NCBI GenBank assembly: GCA_004352715.1
Contig: SCFE01000046.1
Span: forward strand, 417,743-481,742
DNA length: 64,000 nt
Source of the DNA: Hofstenia miamia
Taxonomy: Eukaryota; Xenacoelomorpha; Acoela
Reading direction: 5' to 3'
In this document: piece after piece, positions 44,601 through 56,612 of the stretch
Numbering within the stretch: position 1 is the stretch's first letter
Layout of the letters: each line of letters opens with the position of its first letter
Notes under the pieces: model-generated
The model's input: only the letters and a program-made list of their open reading frames with translations
Database searches by the model: none
Told to the model about the DNA's origin: nothing
Position numbers and translations under genes: made by a program

Positions 44601-47600
44601 TCCCAGTATTATGCTGTATTTGAATTTTTCAGTCAGTGATGATATCAGTCCCACAATGTAAGTTTAAAGTATAGGTTTCTGGGATTTCACCTTTGTCATA
44701 ATGATATTATATATTGAAATGTTGCAAGAACGGTTCAAGAAACAAAGAAGCACGCTAACCGCATGCGTAGAAAGCGTGTTTTGTTTTAGAGCGACTTTCT
44801 CAGTCGAAAATGTTGACAAATAGTTTTGGAATCATCCAAGCTAGCTTGATTTTTCGGCCAAGCAGCGCTCATAGCGAATTTTTTTCTTCGAAAAATCCAT
44901 CTGTCCCAATTTTTAGCCTTTTGTAAGTAATCCTATCCCATGGAAGTCCTATTTTACATTTGAAGTTTTATTTCTCTTGAAAGGTCGGGTATTCCATTGG
45001 GTGTAAACTTTCATTTAAAGTAAGTTTACATTGATAGCATAATACTGAAGTGTTAGAAGTAATGACATTAGTTCAAAATATATTTCTGTTCTAAAAAAAT
45101 TGTGATGATCAGGAATCACAGCGATAACAGGTTTTACTTTTATCGATCTCCTTCGTAGCAGCTATGCTCTCAAGAGGTCTGTAAACCACGCCATCAACAA
45201 TATTTTTATTCATTCAATTGTAGCCATAAATTCAATGTTTGTCTACTTGAATAAATTATCGCATATTCGGTACAAAGATATTTTGTTAATTTAACTAAAT
45301 GGCTTCCTGCAATCCTTCTAATAAAAATGTTTGCAATTATTCGATTTTTTAAGAAACTATTCTTTACTTTGTTTGCTATATTCCACTTAACCAGTTACCA
45401 AGGAGCTTTTTTTATGAAAGACATTTGAAGTTCTATTGATTACATTGCAATGTAATTGCAAATTATCGAAAGTTCAATTATTCTTTAAATTTATTTTATT
45501 AAACCTTGATGTTTTATTAGTTTAATGGAAAACTAAATAACAAGAAATTCTATTAAAAGATTTATAAAACATTGCAAGTACACCATCAAAACCGACTTGA
45601 AAATTAAAATAGCATTAAAAATGTTCGAGTTTATTTGTATGTTGAGCGATATTGGAGGCCGTTTCCCATTAGTTTGACTGCAAAATTGATCGCGTTATAG
45701 CTATCGAAGCGAGCGCCAACCTTCATAGTAGTTCTTCTAAAATGTGATTAATTAAAATAGTGATTTTCAATTAATTTTTTGAGAGTCGGACTAATTAAAA
45801 ATTTTCAATGTTAAGTTCTAAAATTTAGTTATTTAGTTAAAATTAATATTAGTTGGGGCAGTTATAAAATTTATTTAACATCACAAAAATCTATTCTTAG
45901 CAAAAATTTAATGCTATTCAAACCAAAATAGGGAAACAAAGAGTTTGTAGTACTTGCAGAGCTAACACATTTTATCATTCCGTGTGCTGGGGAATACAAC
46001 TTTGAAATTTCTTGAGAATTTGAGAAAAATTATTCTTTACCCAATTCAAAAATATGGGATTTCCTATCCTCTATGCGCAGTTTCAGAAATTTCCACATAT
46101 GCTCAATGATATTCAAATCCGTAGAACAAACAAGCCAATTTATGACCAGAGTAATCGCAGAATATACAATGATTTCCAGGGAATAGTATGAAAATGTTAT
46201 AAAGAGCGTTATCTTGTTGAAATGAAAAGCCACTGTGCATGTTTAGAGTTATTTATATCTCTACTGTCCATGTGTGGACATCAACCCGTCCGCAATGTTC
46301 TGTATAACAAATTGCGAATAAGTTTTGTACTTTACTTGGGAAAATATTTGGACAAATACTTCGTAGAAACCTCTCACACGCACGGTTCCAACACACTTAA
46401 ATTTGTTCTGATGAGTCTAATATAGTTTGACGAAAAAGCAAATATTTTCCCTTTCATTTAGACAGTCATTGGGTAGTTGTATGCATCATAACTTACACAC
46501 TTTTCTTTTAGCTTGTAATACAGTGGGTTTTTGAGAGGCTCTAGTTTCACTTATGCCCATTTTCTGCAGATATTGACTTGTGATGCGTATTGACACCAAA
46601 TTATCCATTTATCATCCTAGTATGAATTTCAGCGCAGCCATGTGATGATATTTTTAAGGGTCTTCCTTAATACGATTTGAAAACCACCTGGCTGCTAGAT
46701 TAATAAGCTTTACATATTTATCCAACTGAACATATCGACACATCTGTAAATCTAGAAAGGCATACGGACTCATGTTTTTCCGGAATAAATTTCCTGGAAT
46801 TTCTTTCGCTTTTTCATTTTTCCAATAAAACGAATTGACTCAGTTTGCTTGACTTAAATATTTTTTATACCTGCTTATAATAGCATTAAAATCGCAATAG
46901 TGAATTATAATTTTGTCCCAACTACCGTGACTAAAAAACCCTAATGAGAATGTCTAACCCTAATTAACTCAGGCGCTCTGCGTACAGAAAGAAAGTATTT
47001 GTCTTTAGCTATTGCTCTCATGAACTTTGTATGTAAAAGATGTAGTTCAAAGTTAATTATGCAGATTTCGTGATAAATAATTAAATATGGATTTTAATTG
47101 AGATATAATAATTATTTCACATTAAGACCAGCATATACGCTTCATTTTAACGACCGATCTACGCTAAATTTAATCCTTGATCAGATGCAGATAAATATAT
47201 TTTCATATATTTATGCGGAAGTTGCATTAATGGACGTAGCTTGTATTTTACACAAGCACTTATGGAATGATTATTGCCTTATGAAGTAGGAATATATATT
47301 ACAAATGTAACATGCAATTTTCAAATGTTTTCATAGCTTAGACTTAGTAGTTTAAGGAAAGTACTATTTTTGACCATTTGTTCCATGCTCTACATATATA
47401 TGCCCATTGCCACGCCTAGAAAGGCAACGTAATTGTAGATGCTAATTTCAAATTCTATTTTTGGCAGTAATTGAAAGAATTCAAGATTTTGGAAAAGATA
47501 TTTACCACAATTACAAAAATACGTAATAACCAATAATATACAATAAAACCACAATAGGCAATCATTTCTAAATAAAAGCGGCAAATTTCAATCATTTATT

Positions 47601-50600
47601 TGAGGTAGTTGGTCTCTCCCATGGCTTTCATCCTTAGATCAAAGTTGAACTTTTCGAGACGCCTTCCTGCATGAGATTGAGGCAGTTAAAGCTTATACGA
47701 TATCGTCCATTCGCACACAGGGTGGTTTCGCATCTCAAATTTTGTAGGTAGTGTATATTGAAACCGTTATTTTCTAATTCCTTAAAAACACACTCTTTTG
47801 TAGTCAAACACGAAACTGAGTCTGTACAAAACGATTGATACAAACTTATTTTTGGAAATCAGCAGACTAAGTGGTAACAAGCACAAGTTCCACTACTTTT
47901 ATTTCAAAGACTGTTTGTGGATCTTCCGTATTGTATGTCAATGTGAGTTTCAGGAATAGCAATCCGTAGTATACATTATCTTCCTATTCTGCGTCATGTT
48001 ATTTTCAATATTAAACGTTTCGTACAGCGATGACTAGATGGTGAAAAAATAAAACAAGCGAAAAGGTCGTCTAAGAGGAGCGTGCAGACTGCGAAGAAAT
48101 TCATTGCGAATGATTAAGTTAAAATGATCGAAGGCTTATACGTAGTGAAGCGTTTATTTTATTCGTTGATTGAGAGATCTTCCATTTTCAGCGGGAAAGA
48201 GAACGATCTCCAAGCGTGGATGAAGCTGCGCAGATGACGTGTTAATTATCTCCGGCAACATTCGTTAGTTGATTGAGAAAAAAATAAAAAGTCTGAATTT
48301 GAAGTTAATCGTGAACACAAGGATTTTATAACTCAAAGCTGGACAGCTGATAATTCACTTCTCTTACCTATTTTGTTACGATCACAAAGAGTGACCTATA
48401 CAAAAATTTAATGCGTGCTTTATATACATAAATACTTAATTCCATTTCTTATCCAATTTCAAAATGATCGTAGACTTTAAAGTCCTCATAAACCAGTATC
48501 AATTCACACGAAAATAACAAGAACACCATTTTCGAGTGCCCATACGCGAAATGCACCAGAAATATTTGCGGATGTTTTCTTCTTGTGGACTTGGAGCAAA
48601 TGATCTAAAACGTTACACTTAAAGTACAGTTCAGACAAATTTGCCACAGGCTTTGGCTATTTTTGCCTTTTATTAATCTTGAATACCATAATTTATTTTT
48701 GAATCCACGTAGAACATACATTGCAAAATTTACGAACAATATAGGCTTTGAAATGTTAAAGATGCTACCGATTTTTTTTGGTTCCTTACTATCACGATAA
48801 GCTATTTATATACCAAACAAACATTGACAGCAAGAGAATTGTTAAATTTAATTTTTTTTAAATATAATCTGCTACAGTGGAATTTCTGGAAGGAATATTG
48901 TAAAACTATATCTACCCTTCATAAATTTGTTTTGACGGCTGGTATGCATTCAATGTTAACATATAATCATGTTTTTCTATTATATCGCAAAATAGTTGAT
49001 TCCACTCATGCTAAGTTTCTCGCCAAGAATCTTCATGCATTTTGAAGCAGCAATAACGCATTTTGACGTTCGGAGTATAGGTTACCTGACAAATACACTT
49101 CTCATACCCTGCATTTCATCGTATGAAATTCCAAAGCATTTTTGATAAAAAATTAGAATGTAGATTTCCTGCACTAATTTCTGTACTATGTGCTTTTGTA
49201 TCAAAAATTTATATGTAATTCAACGAAAGAAGCAAAAAAGTTTTACAATTGTTCAATTCACTGACTTCAGCGATTTGCGCTATCATTAGGTTTAAGAATA
49301 ATTCATGACTGCAACTTTTGTAAAAGTTAAACATTTTGAAGGAGTGATTCGTTAATATTTTAATTGTTTGGGTTTTTGAGAACCCTAGTATAGGACTCAT
49401 TTTCAAGTTATTGTCACCGCCATCAAAACATAAAGCAATTCTTTGTGTACAACAACCTCCGTTCGCAAATTTGAACTCTCTCCACATTGCCAGCCAACAA
49501 TATAGACCATCACACCTGAAATGAAAGCGCAATTGTACTCAGTAGGATGGTGTTCATATTTTTAACCCACTAACGTTAGTAGACCGCTCGAAGCCAAAAT
49601 TTACTCCAACTAAATCATTTGCTGATATATGGTGATTTTAACCACAGAATTCACGATAGATACTAAAATGTTTTGCCAATTACATCACTTCCCATGACAA
49701 ACATAACTTAACCATTAATATCAGAGCACTTAGTGTTTCAATAATCACAGTTCCTCCATTTAAAAATCCAACTAAAAAATAACCTTAAAAAGTGATAATT
49801 TGAATGATTAAGTAATTGGTTCTTTAAAAGAATCAAGTTTTGGCCTGTAAACTATAACATGCTTAGTATTACTAATGCGTCACCATTGAGAAATGAATAT
49901 TAAGAATATTTTTATTCTATTGTAATTCGGCAAGTTATAAAAATTAATTACATTAACAACTTCTTCACTGACAATACTAATAGCAGGTTGAACCTCTGTC
50001 GTTCAATTGAAGATGGAAAGAGGGATATTCTAGTTAAATGGGGATGATCTTTTACAAGAGATTGGGAATCCTTTTTATAAAGAAACAGTAGTCTTTCTAT
50101 ATTAGGAGAAATTTCTTCCGCAAAATTATTTGGATTCGGAAAACTTAAAATCATTTTATTTATAAAACCAGATCAAATTATTTTTAACAAATGAACCTGA
50201 TCACACGCCTCTTTATCATTCTATTACTTAACTGAACTTTTCCTAAATAACTTATAATTTTTTCAGATGCGGTATAGACTTCTTGATTTGATGACACATT
50301 GAAAAGTCCCCTATTTACTGAATAAGTATCACCAATGATACTTAGAATATTAATACCAAATGATTCTAGTTTACTTATGATTAAAGTAATATAACCCAAT
50401 TTAGCTGCTGAACTAATGTTAGCTTTGCACAAGGAATTAAAGAAATATCAGTGGTAGAATGATCTAAGACAGGACTCATTAAAAATGTTATTATTTTGTT
50501 GGCTAAAAATACATGGGATTGCACGTTCTTTTATTCTTGGATGATTTAATGTTTTACCTCTTCTACTCTTTCGATTAGAGGTACTATTGTAAATAAAATC

Positions 50601-52663
50601 TGTTTTTTGAAGTCAAGCTTACAAACTCCTACATATTTAGTTTCTGCCATAAAAAATTTCCTACTAACTCTTCTTAGCCATTCCTACTTTAGGTTATCGT
50701 TCTTTGGAAACACATAAACCGATATAAAGTGTATGTCTTTGTAATAATTTGACTTGCATGTTACTACTGCGCACGTTAATGGCATTATAATACATAAGAT
50801 AGCAAAACGTTTCTTTCAATTGGTGAATTTCTCCCCACTCGTGGCAGCTGTTACAATTTAGTTCATGGCCTTATTAAGAATATTTAATCTTTGTATAGAG
50901 CTTAGTGTACTCGTAACGAATCTTCTCGTCTCTTCATGCTATTATACAAATTCAATTTTGTGTTGTTGTTATTATTTGTTAATTTTGTACTTTTTCTGAT
51001 TTAAGTTTTCACACTATTTGACGGAAGTAAACTTAGAAACTTGTCAATTAAAATATATTATTGTATTAAAGACGGATGCTCCCTTCTTTTGTTCTTGTTT
51101 TGAGAAAATTTATGTACCAAACAAACATTGACAGTAGGAGGATCGTTAAGTTTAATTTTTTTAACTATGTGTATCAAAACTCATTTTAATTACTCTCAAA
51201 AAATTTAAGCTTGAAAAACTGAGTGTTTTCAGAAACCAATCAATTGGGATTAAGGCTTAACATTAATCATTTGGATCAAACCGGGGACAGGCGTTTTATT
51301 TGCCATTATGTATCAATCAGTTTACTTCATCGACTTCAGCTAATTTGCGCTATCATTTATTATTAGTTTTAAGAATAATTCATGAATGTAACTTTTGTAG
51401 GAATTAGAACACTAGTTATTAGGGTATTTGGGAACCCTAGTATAGGACTCATTCTTAAGAATATTTAGTCTTTGTATACAACTTAATGAACCCGTAACGA
51501 CGTCTCTTGCTTCTTCATGCTATTATGCAAATCCAACTTTGTTTTGGTGTATTTATTGGGTAATTTAGTAGTAATGCTGATTTAAGTTTTTACATTATTG
51601 AAAAGAAGTAAACTTAAAAACACGCCAATTAAAATATATTCTTCTGCTGAAGACGAATGTTTCCAATGCTACATTCTTTTGTTACATTTCGTTCTTGTTT
51701 TCGGACAATTCCTTATTTTTGTGAAAAAATGGAAATTTAATTTTTAGCGTTGAAATTCTTTTATCATTTCCATGATATTTTCTAGTATAAACATTAGAGC
51801 ATCAATGGAAAAGAATTGTTAATACATAATATTAAGTGGCGTGCTTAATTTCTATTTTCAAAAATATTTATAAATGTTATTTGATTAACATTCTTATGGA
51901 ATCCATTTAATGGCAATTGTGAAAATGTATTTTTATGCTCCTACAAATACTTATTCGTAAATATGACCATATCATTGCTGTATTCCTTCGACGCCATCGT
52001 AGTAGCACAATTTTTTCAATCATTATTATAAACTAAGGTATCTTTAACGTAATTTAGCTTTGCTCTACAGGCAAACTCGTAGACTCCTGTATAGCAAAAG
52101 TTTACTTTTAATTTTTTTTAACAAGGAATAATTACACATTTTCTTTTCATTTGGTTAGATTTGTTAACTTTGCATTTTTATTTTTTATTTTAGGTTTGGT
52201 TTTCGCAGGAGTTCCCGCTGGGAGACTTTCACGTGAAAATTTTATTCGTCGTTCAGCCTCACAGGCTTTCCATCATCGAGCTCTTGCGGTAAAAGGCGCT
52301 CATAACGCATTTATCCGCGCATTTGGACGACACGGCTTTAAATTTGGTTGGCGATGCGGAATTGTAATTGCCACGCAACAGTTAGTTACTACCTCACTCT
52401 GGGTTTCCCAGGATCGGTTATCCCTCTGGCATCCTCTTGCGGGGATTAGTGTGGCAGGCTTCCTATACAGACTTCCACTTGGTCCAGTTGCTGCCTGCGT
52501 TACGTCACTCTTGGCTACAGTCATGTTAGGAGTACCTACATGTGCCACATATTATTTAATTTATAACTATACCTCTCGATATACATCCGCCGAGAACCTC
52601 AGAAGGTTATATTTTCTCAAACAGCTAAATTGTGACACTTCTGAATACGAATTTGTGGCATGA
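41670..52663 (+). CDS. TIMMDC1: complex I assembly factor TIMMDC1 (Tim17-family membrane protein)
   Basis: Two exons, 41670-41886 and 52194-52663, separated by a 10.3-kb intron. The phase-1 junction rebuilds GLVT-G-LVFAGVPAGR and gives 228 aa. TIMMDC1 is an inner mitochondrial membrane protein needed to assemble the membrane arm of complex I. Exon 1 carries the soluble N-terminus (PFWRLANFKR, QELQDAYFTSMSG), comparable to the WDRLRELF segment of the human protein. Exon 2 carries the first span end (GLVFAGVPAGR), the ENFIRRSASQAFHHRA and GAHNAFIRAFGRHGFKFGWR segments that match the family, and three further hydrophobic stretches (IVIATQQLVTTSLWV; LAGISVAGFLYRLPLG; VTSLLATVMLGVPTCATYY) of the Tim17 fold. 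It is shorter than the human protein at both ends. An acceptor ends 4 nt before the ATG, so either a 5' UTR intron or trans-splicing precedes it. Confidence 0.83.
43200..44130 (+). mobile_element. Tc1-like transposase relic in the TIMMDC1 intron
   Basis: Plus-strand fragments with many frameshifts: a helix-turn-helix-like segment (KVSKRRFNKRQIRTSAGTR, then CIRRYLLSS) at about 43370-43520, a piece resembling the S-DE-SF strand near 43565, and near the C-terminus a readable LWCKFKW.AQQQRPK, ELGRIIEKTWCNGVNATMF (about 43930-44060) comparable to the ENLW..K..V..R block and following helix of Tc1 transposases. No clear terminal repeats. Confidence 0.45.
44140..45880. other. TIMMDC1 intron, no recognised content
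   Basis: Non-coding sequence with no recognisable gene, repeat array or transposon end. Confidence 0.5.
45890..46760 (-). mobile_element. Tc1-like transposase relic in the TIMMDC1 intron
   Basis: On the minus strand the catalytic end reads FHFNKITLFITF, then WLVCSTDLNIIEHMWKFLKL, with RIEDRK and IFELGKE, matching the FQQDNA.IH and W.A.SPDLN.IE..W..LK blocks. Further right a GRPLKISSHG fragment corresponds to the GRP..S linker after the helix-turn-helix. Frames are broken throughout. Confidence 0.6.
46770..48800. other. TIMMDC1 intron, no recognised content
   Basis: No gene or element recognised. The minus-strand frame at 47634-47843 (69 codons) has several cysteines but no family resemblance. 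Confidence 0.45.
48811..49405. repeat. degenerate copy of an unnamed intronic repeat
   Basis: 48811-48860 (TACCAAACAAACATTGACAG) matches 51115-51165, and 49255-49405 (GACTTCAGC.ATTTGCGCTA through AACCCTAGTATAGGACTCAT) matches 51328-51450. Both pairs are in the same order and orientation. Confidence 0.6.
49550..50860. other. TIMMDC1 intron, no recognised content
   Basis: No gene or transposon recognised. The minus-strand frames at 49948-50154 and 50184-50432 have low-complexity AT-type composition and no motif. Confidence 0.45.
50871..51711 (+). repeat. tandem degenerate repeat, period about 580 bp
   Basis: 50871-51112 and 51451-51711 align along their length at roughly three quarters identity by eye. 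Shared landmarks are TTAAGAATATTTA.TCTTTGTATA, TCTTCATGCTATTAT.CAAAT, GAAGTAAACTTA.AAAC and CAATTAAAATATATT. The stretch between them is the repeat part shared with 48811-49405. No coding content is seen. Confidence 0.65.
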
Positions 52664-53779
52664 TTAATAGATTCATTTCTAGAATATAGGTACATTAAAA
52701 TTGTAAAGAAAAAAACTTTAACTAGTCGATTATTTAAATTATTTTCCTAATGAGAATTTTTAGCGTCAAAGTTATTTGTCTCACAAAAATGTTTACGTTA
52801 ATTGCTGTAATGGCGTTTATAATTCAAGTACCTAGTATAATAGCGATGTTACTTTCGGATTGCGAATGACAGAAGGGTTTGATTTTAATATGGTTTAATT
52901 ACTAAAATCTCTGATGAATACAATGTGGACGAGGTTTTTAACAAAACTAATCGTTTCAAATATTAAAAATGATAACATCAATATCATCATCAAATTATTT
53001 TTATCGAATGGCTCATTTAGCAAACTTTGTTTTTAACAACATTTGCTCATGGTTACTATCATGTGACTGCAGAAATGTCGATTATCTAAATCACTTTATA
53101 TCCCCCTCAGACATGCACTTTGTATGGAAGTGCTAAAAATATTTATATGACGGTTCAGCACTGCTAGTCTCAATTGTTTTTGATGACATTAAGAAATTTT
53201 TTCTATTGCTAATATTTTCATTGAAATTGTCTGTGCAAATTTGTACACATTGTGAATTAATCATGTAATTTTGTACCAAAGTCATAATATTTTAATGACA
53301 TATTTTTGTTGAAATCATTTTATTTAGAGTACCTTACTAATTATGACATTGAAATCATGCAAAAACGTGTTTCTTGTGAAGCTATATTATGATTTGTGAA
53401 TAACTCAAATTCAAGTAGTTTCACCATATTCTCCATTTTGTGTAATACTGATTTTTACAACGTTGCCTTAATACTAAATTATACTAATATTTAGACCAAA
53501 TTAATTTTAAGATAACAAAAAAGTAGCCTAATTTAATAAACAAAGGTATTCAAGGTTGAATATAAATTCATATCTCAATAAAAATCTAGTTTTTACATGT
53601 GTACAATTGGACACATTGTGTCTCAAAGGGGATATAAAATAACGTGATGTACTATTCATGCTTTTGAAAGTAGGATTCAACCTTAAGAACCTCAATTTTG
53701 GCCATTTAAGTATATTACTTTTTTATAAAATTTTAGTTATTTTTGCACAATTTAAAATTTACTATAAGTCATTTATTAA

Positions 53780-53817
<38 letters not shown>

Positions 53818-56550
53818 AAGGCTCTATGCTTTTATTTTTATTANCTGCAGATTATATCGAAGGGACAGTACCCGTCCCGGTAGGCTACGCTACTGATTGT
53901 GATCGGTAGACATCGTTTACCCAACAGAAAATTACTGTCTTCTTATATGAAAACTCGTTTTCCCAAGTTTAGCATTTTACATCATCTGCAGAGGAAGATT
54001 ATTCTTTTCCATTTAGAAGAACGTTTTTTATCTAATTAACAAGTTTTAAGAACTTCATGCAAACTATTACAATTACTACAATCATATTTTTGAAGTTAAA
54101 GCTCTTTGTTTAGCAATTTTCTGCTTTTTGCAGAAACTTAGAATTAATTAATTATTTTTCTTTAAACAAATATGATGTTATAGCAGGTTGAACCAGAGAT
54201 GGAAAATGCCGTGTTGCCCCAACCTTTTTGGGGGAATGTCCGTGTTATAAACAGAAGTTTATAGGATTCAAAACCTTGAGAATGCGTCTTCAGATAATCG
54301 AACGCATTTCAGACTTTGTATATTTTCAATAATCCGCCAATTAAAAAATGGCAGTATTCCATTTGAAAATATTTCAATCATACGAACATGTAGTATTTTT
54401 CACAATAATATTTTATACATAAAATGTATCGACATATCATTTGTTCAAATTTGAATTTTATAACGGTGGAACTTACTACAATATTTACATAAATATAATT
54501 GCAACCTAATAGGGTTTTTGATCCAATTTCCGTTTAAATATAAAATTTTCGTTTGAGAAAAGCAAGGTGAATAGAAATCTTATTAACTTTTTTAAATCTT
54601 TGCAGCAAAAAACGTTAATGTATTCTTTATTATTTTTTGAAAGAAACGATATTTCTTCATTAAGAATAAATGATTTTTATTGAACATAATTATTTGACAG
54701 ACATTATCATCACCTGCTGTTAAAAGATTATTTTCTATTGTTTTCCCTCCGATTTTAAAATATCCATGTCTTTGAAGCAATTTTCTGTAGATTGATACAA
54801 GTAAATTAAATCCAATTTTATATTTAGTTCAGTTGGACATTTAAAATTCTTGTTTTTGTAGAATAATCATAAAGTGAATATTTTTCTGATATTCAAATGC
54901 CTGAAGTAATGTGTTGTCCACAATACATGATACACTATAAAATGCATGAGTACTTGGCCTAACAAATTCCTCGAATTGGGATTATTCACGAAATACTTGT
55001 AAAACTTAAATTGATTTTTTTGGATCAGATGTTGGCTCTAGCAATTCAAAACTTGCTTTTTTTTCTAAGTATTATTTTTTATCAGTATAAACAGCAATTT
55101 TTAGAATATTTATAGATCAAAATATTGATTCGGTGTTAAAGTTTTTAAACAAGTTTTGAAATTCTTCCATTACTTGCTTAAGTTGAACTTGGTAATGGTG
55201 TTTTCAAAGGAGATACGCCGGATAGTTTTAGAAGTTTGAGGGAACCTAAAAATCCGAGTTTTCTAAAACTCAAAAATTTTTTATGAATACATTGAAATCT
55301 ATCGAAGGCTTTGATTTTTTGCGCATTTTTTATAATTTTATAATTTCATTAAAACATCCGAACGTATTTACTTAAAACTTTATTTATTATTTGAAATAAA
55401 TTTTGAATAAGAGGAAGTTGATCCATTTCTGTCCAATCACTTATTTTATTGTAATCGATTTAAGTGTTTTTGTGAAATCTGTTGTTATTTCGGATTCACT
55501 AAGAGATTATTCAACAAAGAAATTACTTCTCAACACATTTTGTAAATTGCTGTCTATTATTTAAATTTTAAACCCTATTTTATTAAGCAACTTAAATCTC
55601 TTAAGTAGACCATTGTCTGTCCCATCGCGTCATTTCTAAAACTACAGGTTTGTTTTCGAAAGGGCCATGATAACATTTAGAGAAGCAAAATGTAAATTAA
55701 AAAATATATCAATGACGCGTCTATAAAACTAGTTTTTGACTCGTTTGTGGGGAAATAAAAATGTTTTGCCGTCACATCACATACATTCATATAGTTTTCA
55801 ATGTTGACTTCTTGTGCTATTCAGCTTGTAGCATGCATGCATGCACCTAAAGATAGAGCGTAAGGAATGCTTTTTCTGATGATTAGATCAAATTTATTGA
55901 ACAGAGCATGCCCACTGGAAAACAACGGGAAATTAAAAAATTGATTCTTAAACGTTGACTGAAACTCTACGCCTGTGTGTGGCTGGTCATATATATTTTT
56001 TGAATTACTGGTAATAAATATTATTCGAGTGATGGAGCTATGTATCTTATTTGGTTTTGGAAAAAATGGTGATTTCATTAATTGAAATATCCAAAATCAA
56101 CAATAAAATCATTAGAAGTTCAAATTGTAAAACATCAAAATTTTTGTCAGTCATAAAAAAGTTTATTAATATTGGCATTTGTTATTTTAATAATAATGAC
56201 ACCTGAAGTCATTTTTTCTAGTGCGCAAATTGCCTACAATCTATATGGCTGTGCCATTCGAAGGTTCCAAAAATTTTATATACCTGATGTATACGTTTAA
56301 AATTATATATGCTTTTCGAGCCATCCAGGTATTTAGAATAGAAATGACAGTTTGCAGAATATAGCCAAGTGCTTATTAAAACTTTCCAATGAAATTTAAT
56401 GTAATCAACGCCCGTCATGTTACATGATTTGAAACAATAGCATCTAGCGTAAAAAAATTAATTGCCTGTTCAGTGCTATTTTAAACTGTAGTAAAATTTC
56501 ATGAAGGATGGATTGTTACTTATATACAAAACATCAATGTATTTACAACT
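52664..56550. other. non-coding spacer with a (TA)n array and single-N join
   Basis: No gene supported. A (TA)n array lies at 53783-53813 and a single N at 53844 is probably a scaffold join; the sequence on the two sides differs in character, with a short GC-richer patch just after it. Minus-strand frames at 55821-56078 and 56218-56418 have no recognisable domain. ATTAAA near 52693 could serve TIMMDC1 as a poly(A) signal. Confidence 0.5.
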
Positions 56551-56552
56551 AC

Positions 56553-56558
56553 TTTATT
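56553..56558 (-). terminator. poly(A) signal of the DEG/ENaC gene
   Basis: AATAAA on the minus strand, about 55 nt downstream of the stop codon. Confidence 0.45.
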
Positions 56559-56612
56559 CTAACAAATTTACTTTGTTCATCACCAATCACTGACTTTCAG
56601 CGAGTGTAAAAG

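Noticed and set aside
47634-47843. 69-codon minus-strand frame with several cysteines
   Set aside because: No family resemblance or signal peptide and no sign of neighbouring exons. Probably chance.
50871-51711. Direct repeats considered as a CRISPR-like array
   Set aside because: Units are about 580 bp, only two and degenerate, in a eukaryotic intron. Nothing like short repeats with spacers.
55821-56418. Two short minus-strand frames downstream of the DEG/ENaC gene
   Set aside because: No motif, and composition like the surrounding non-coding DNA.
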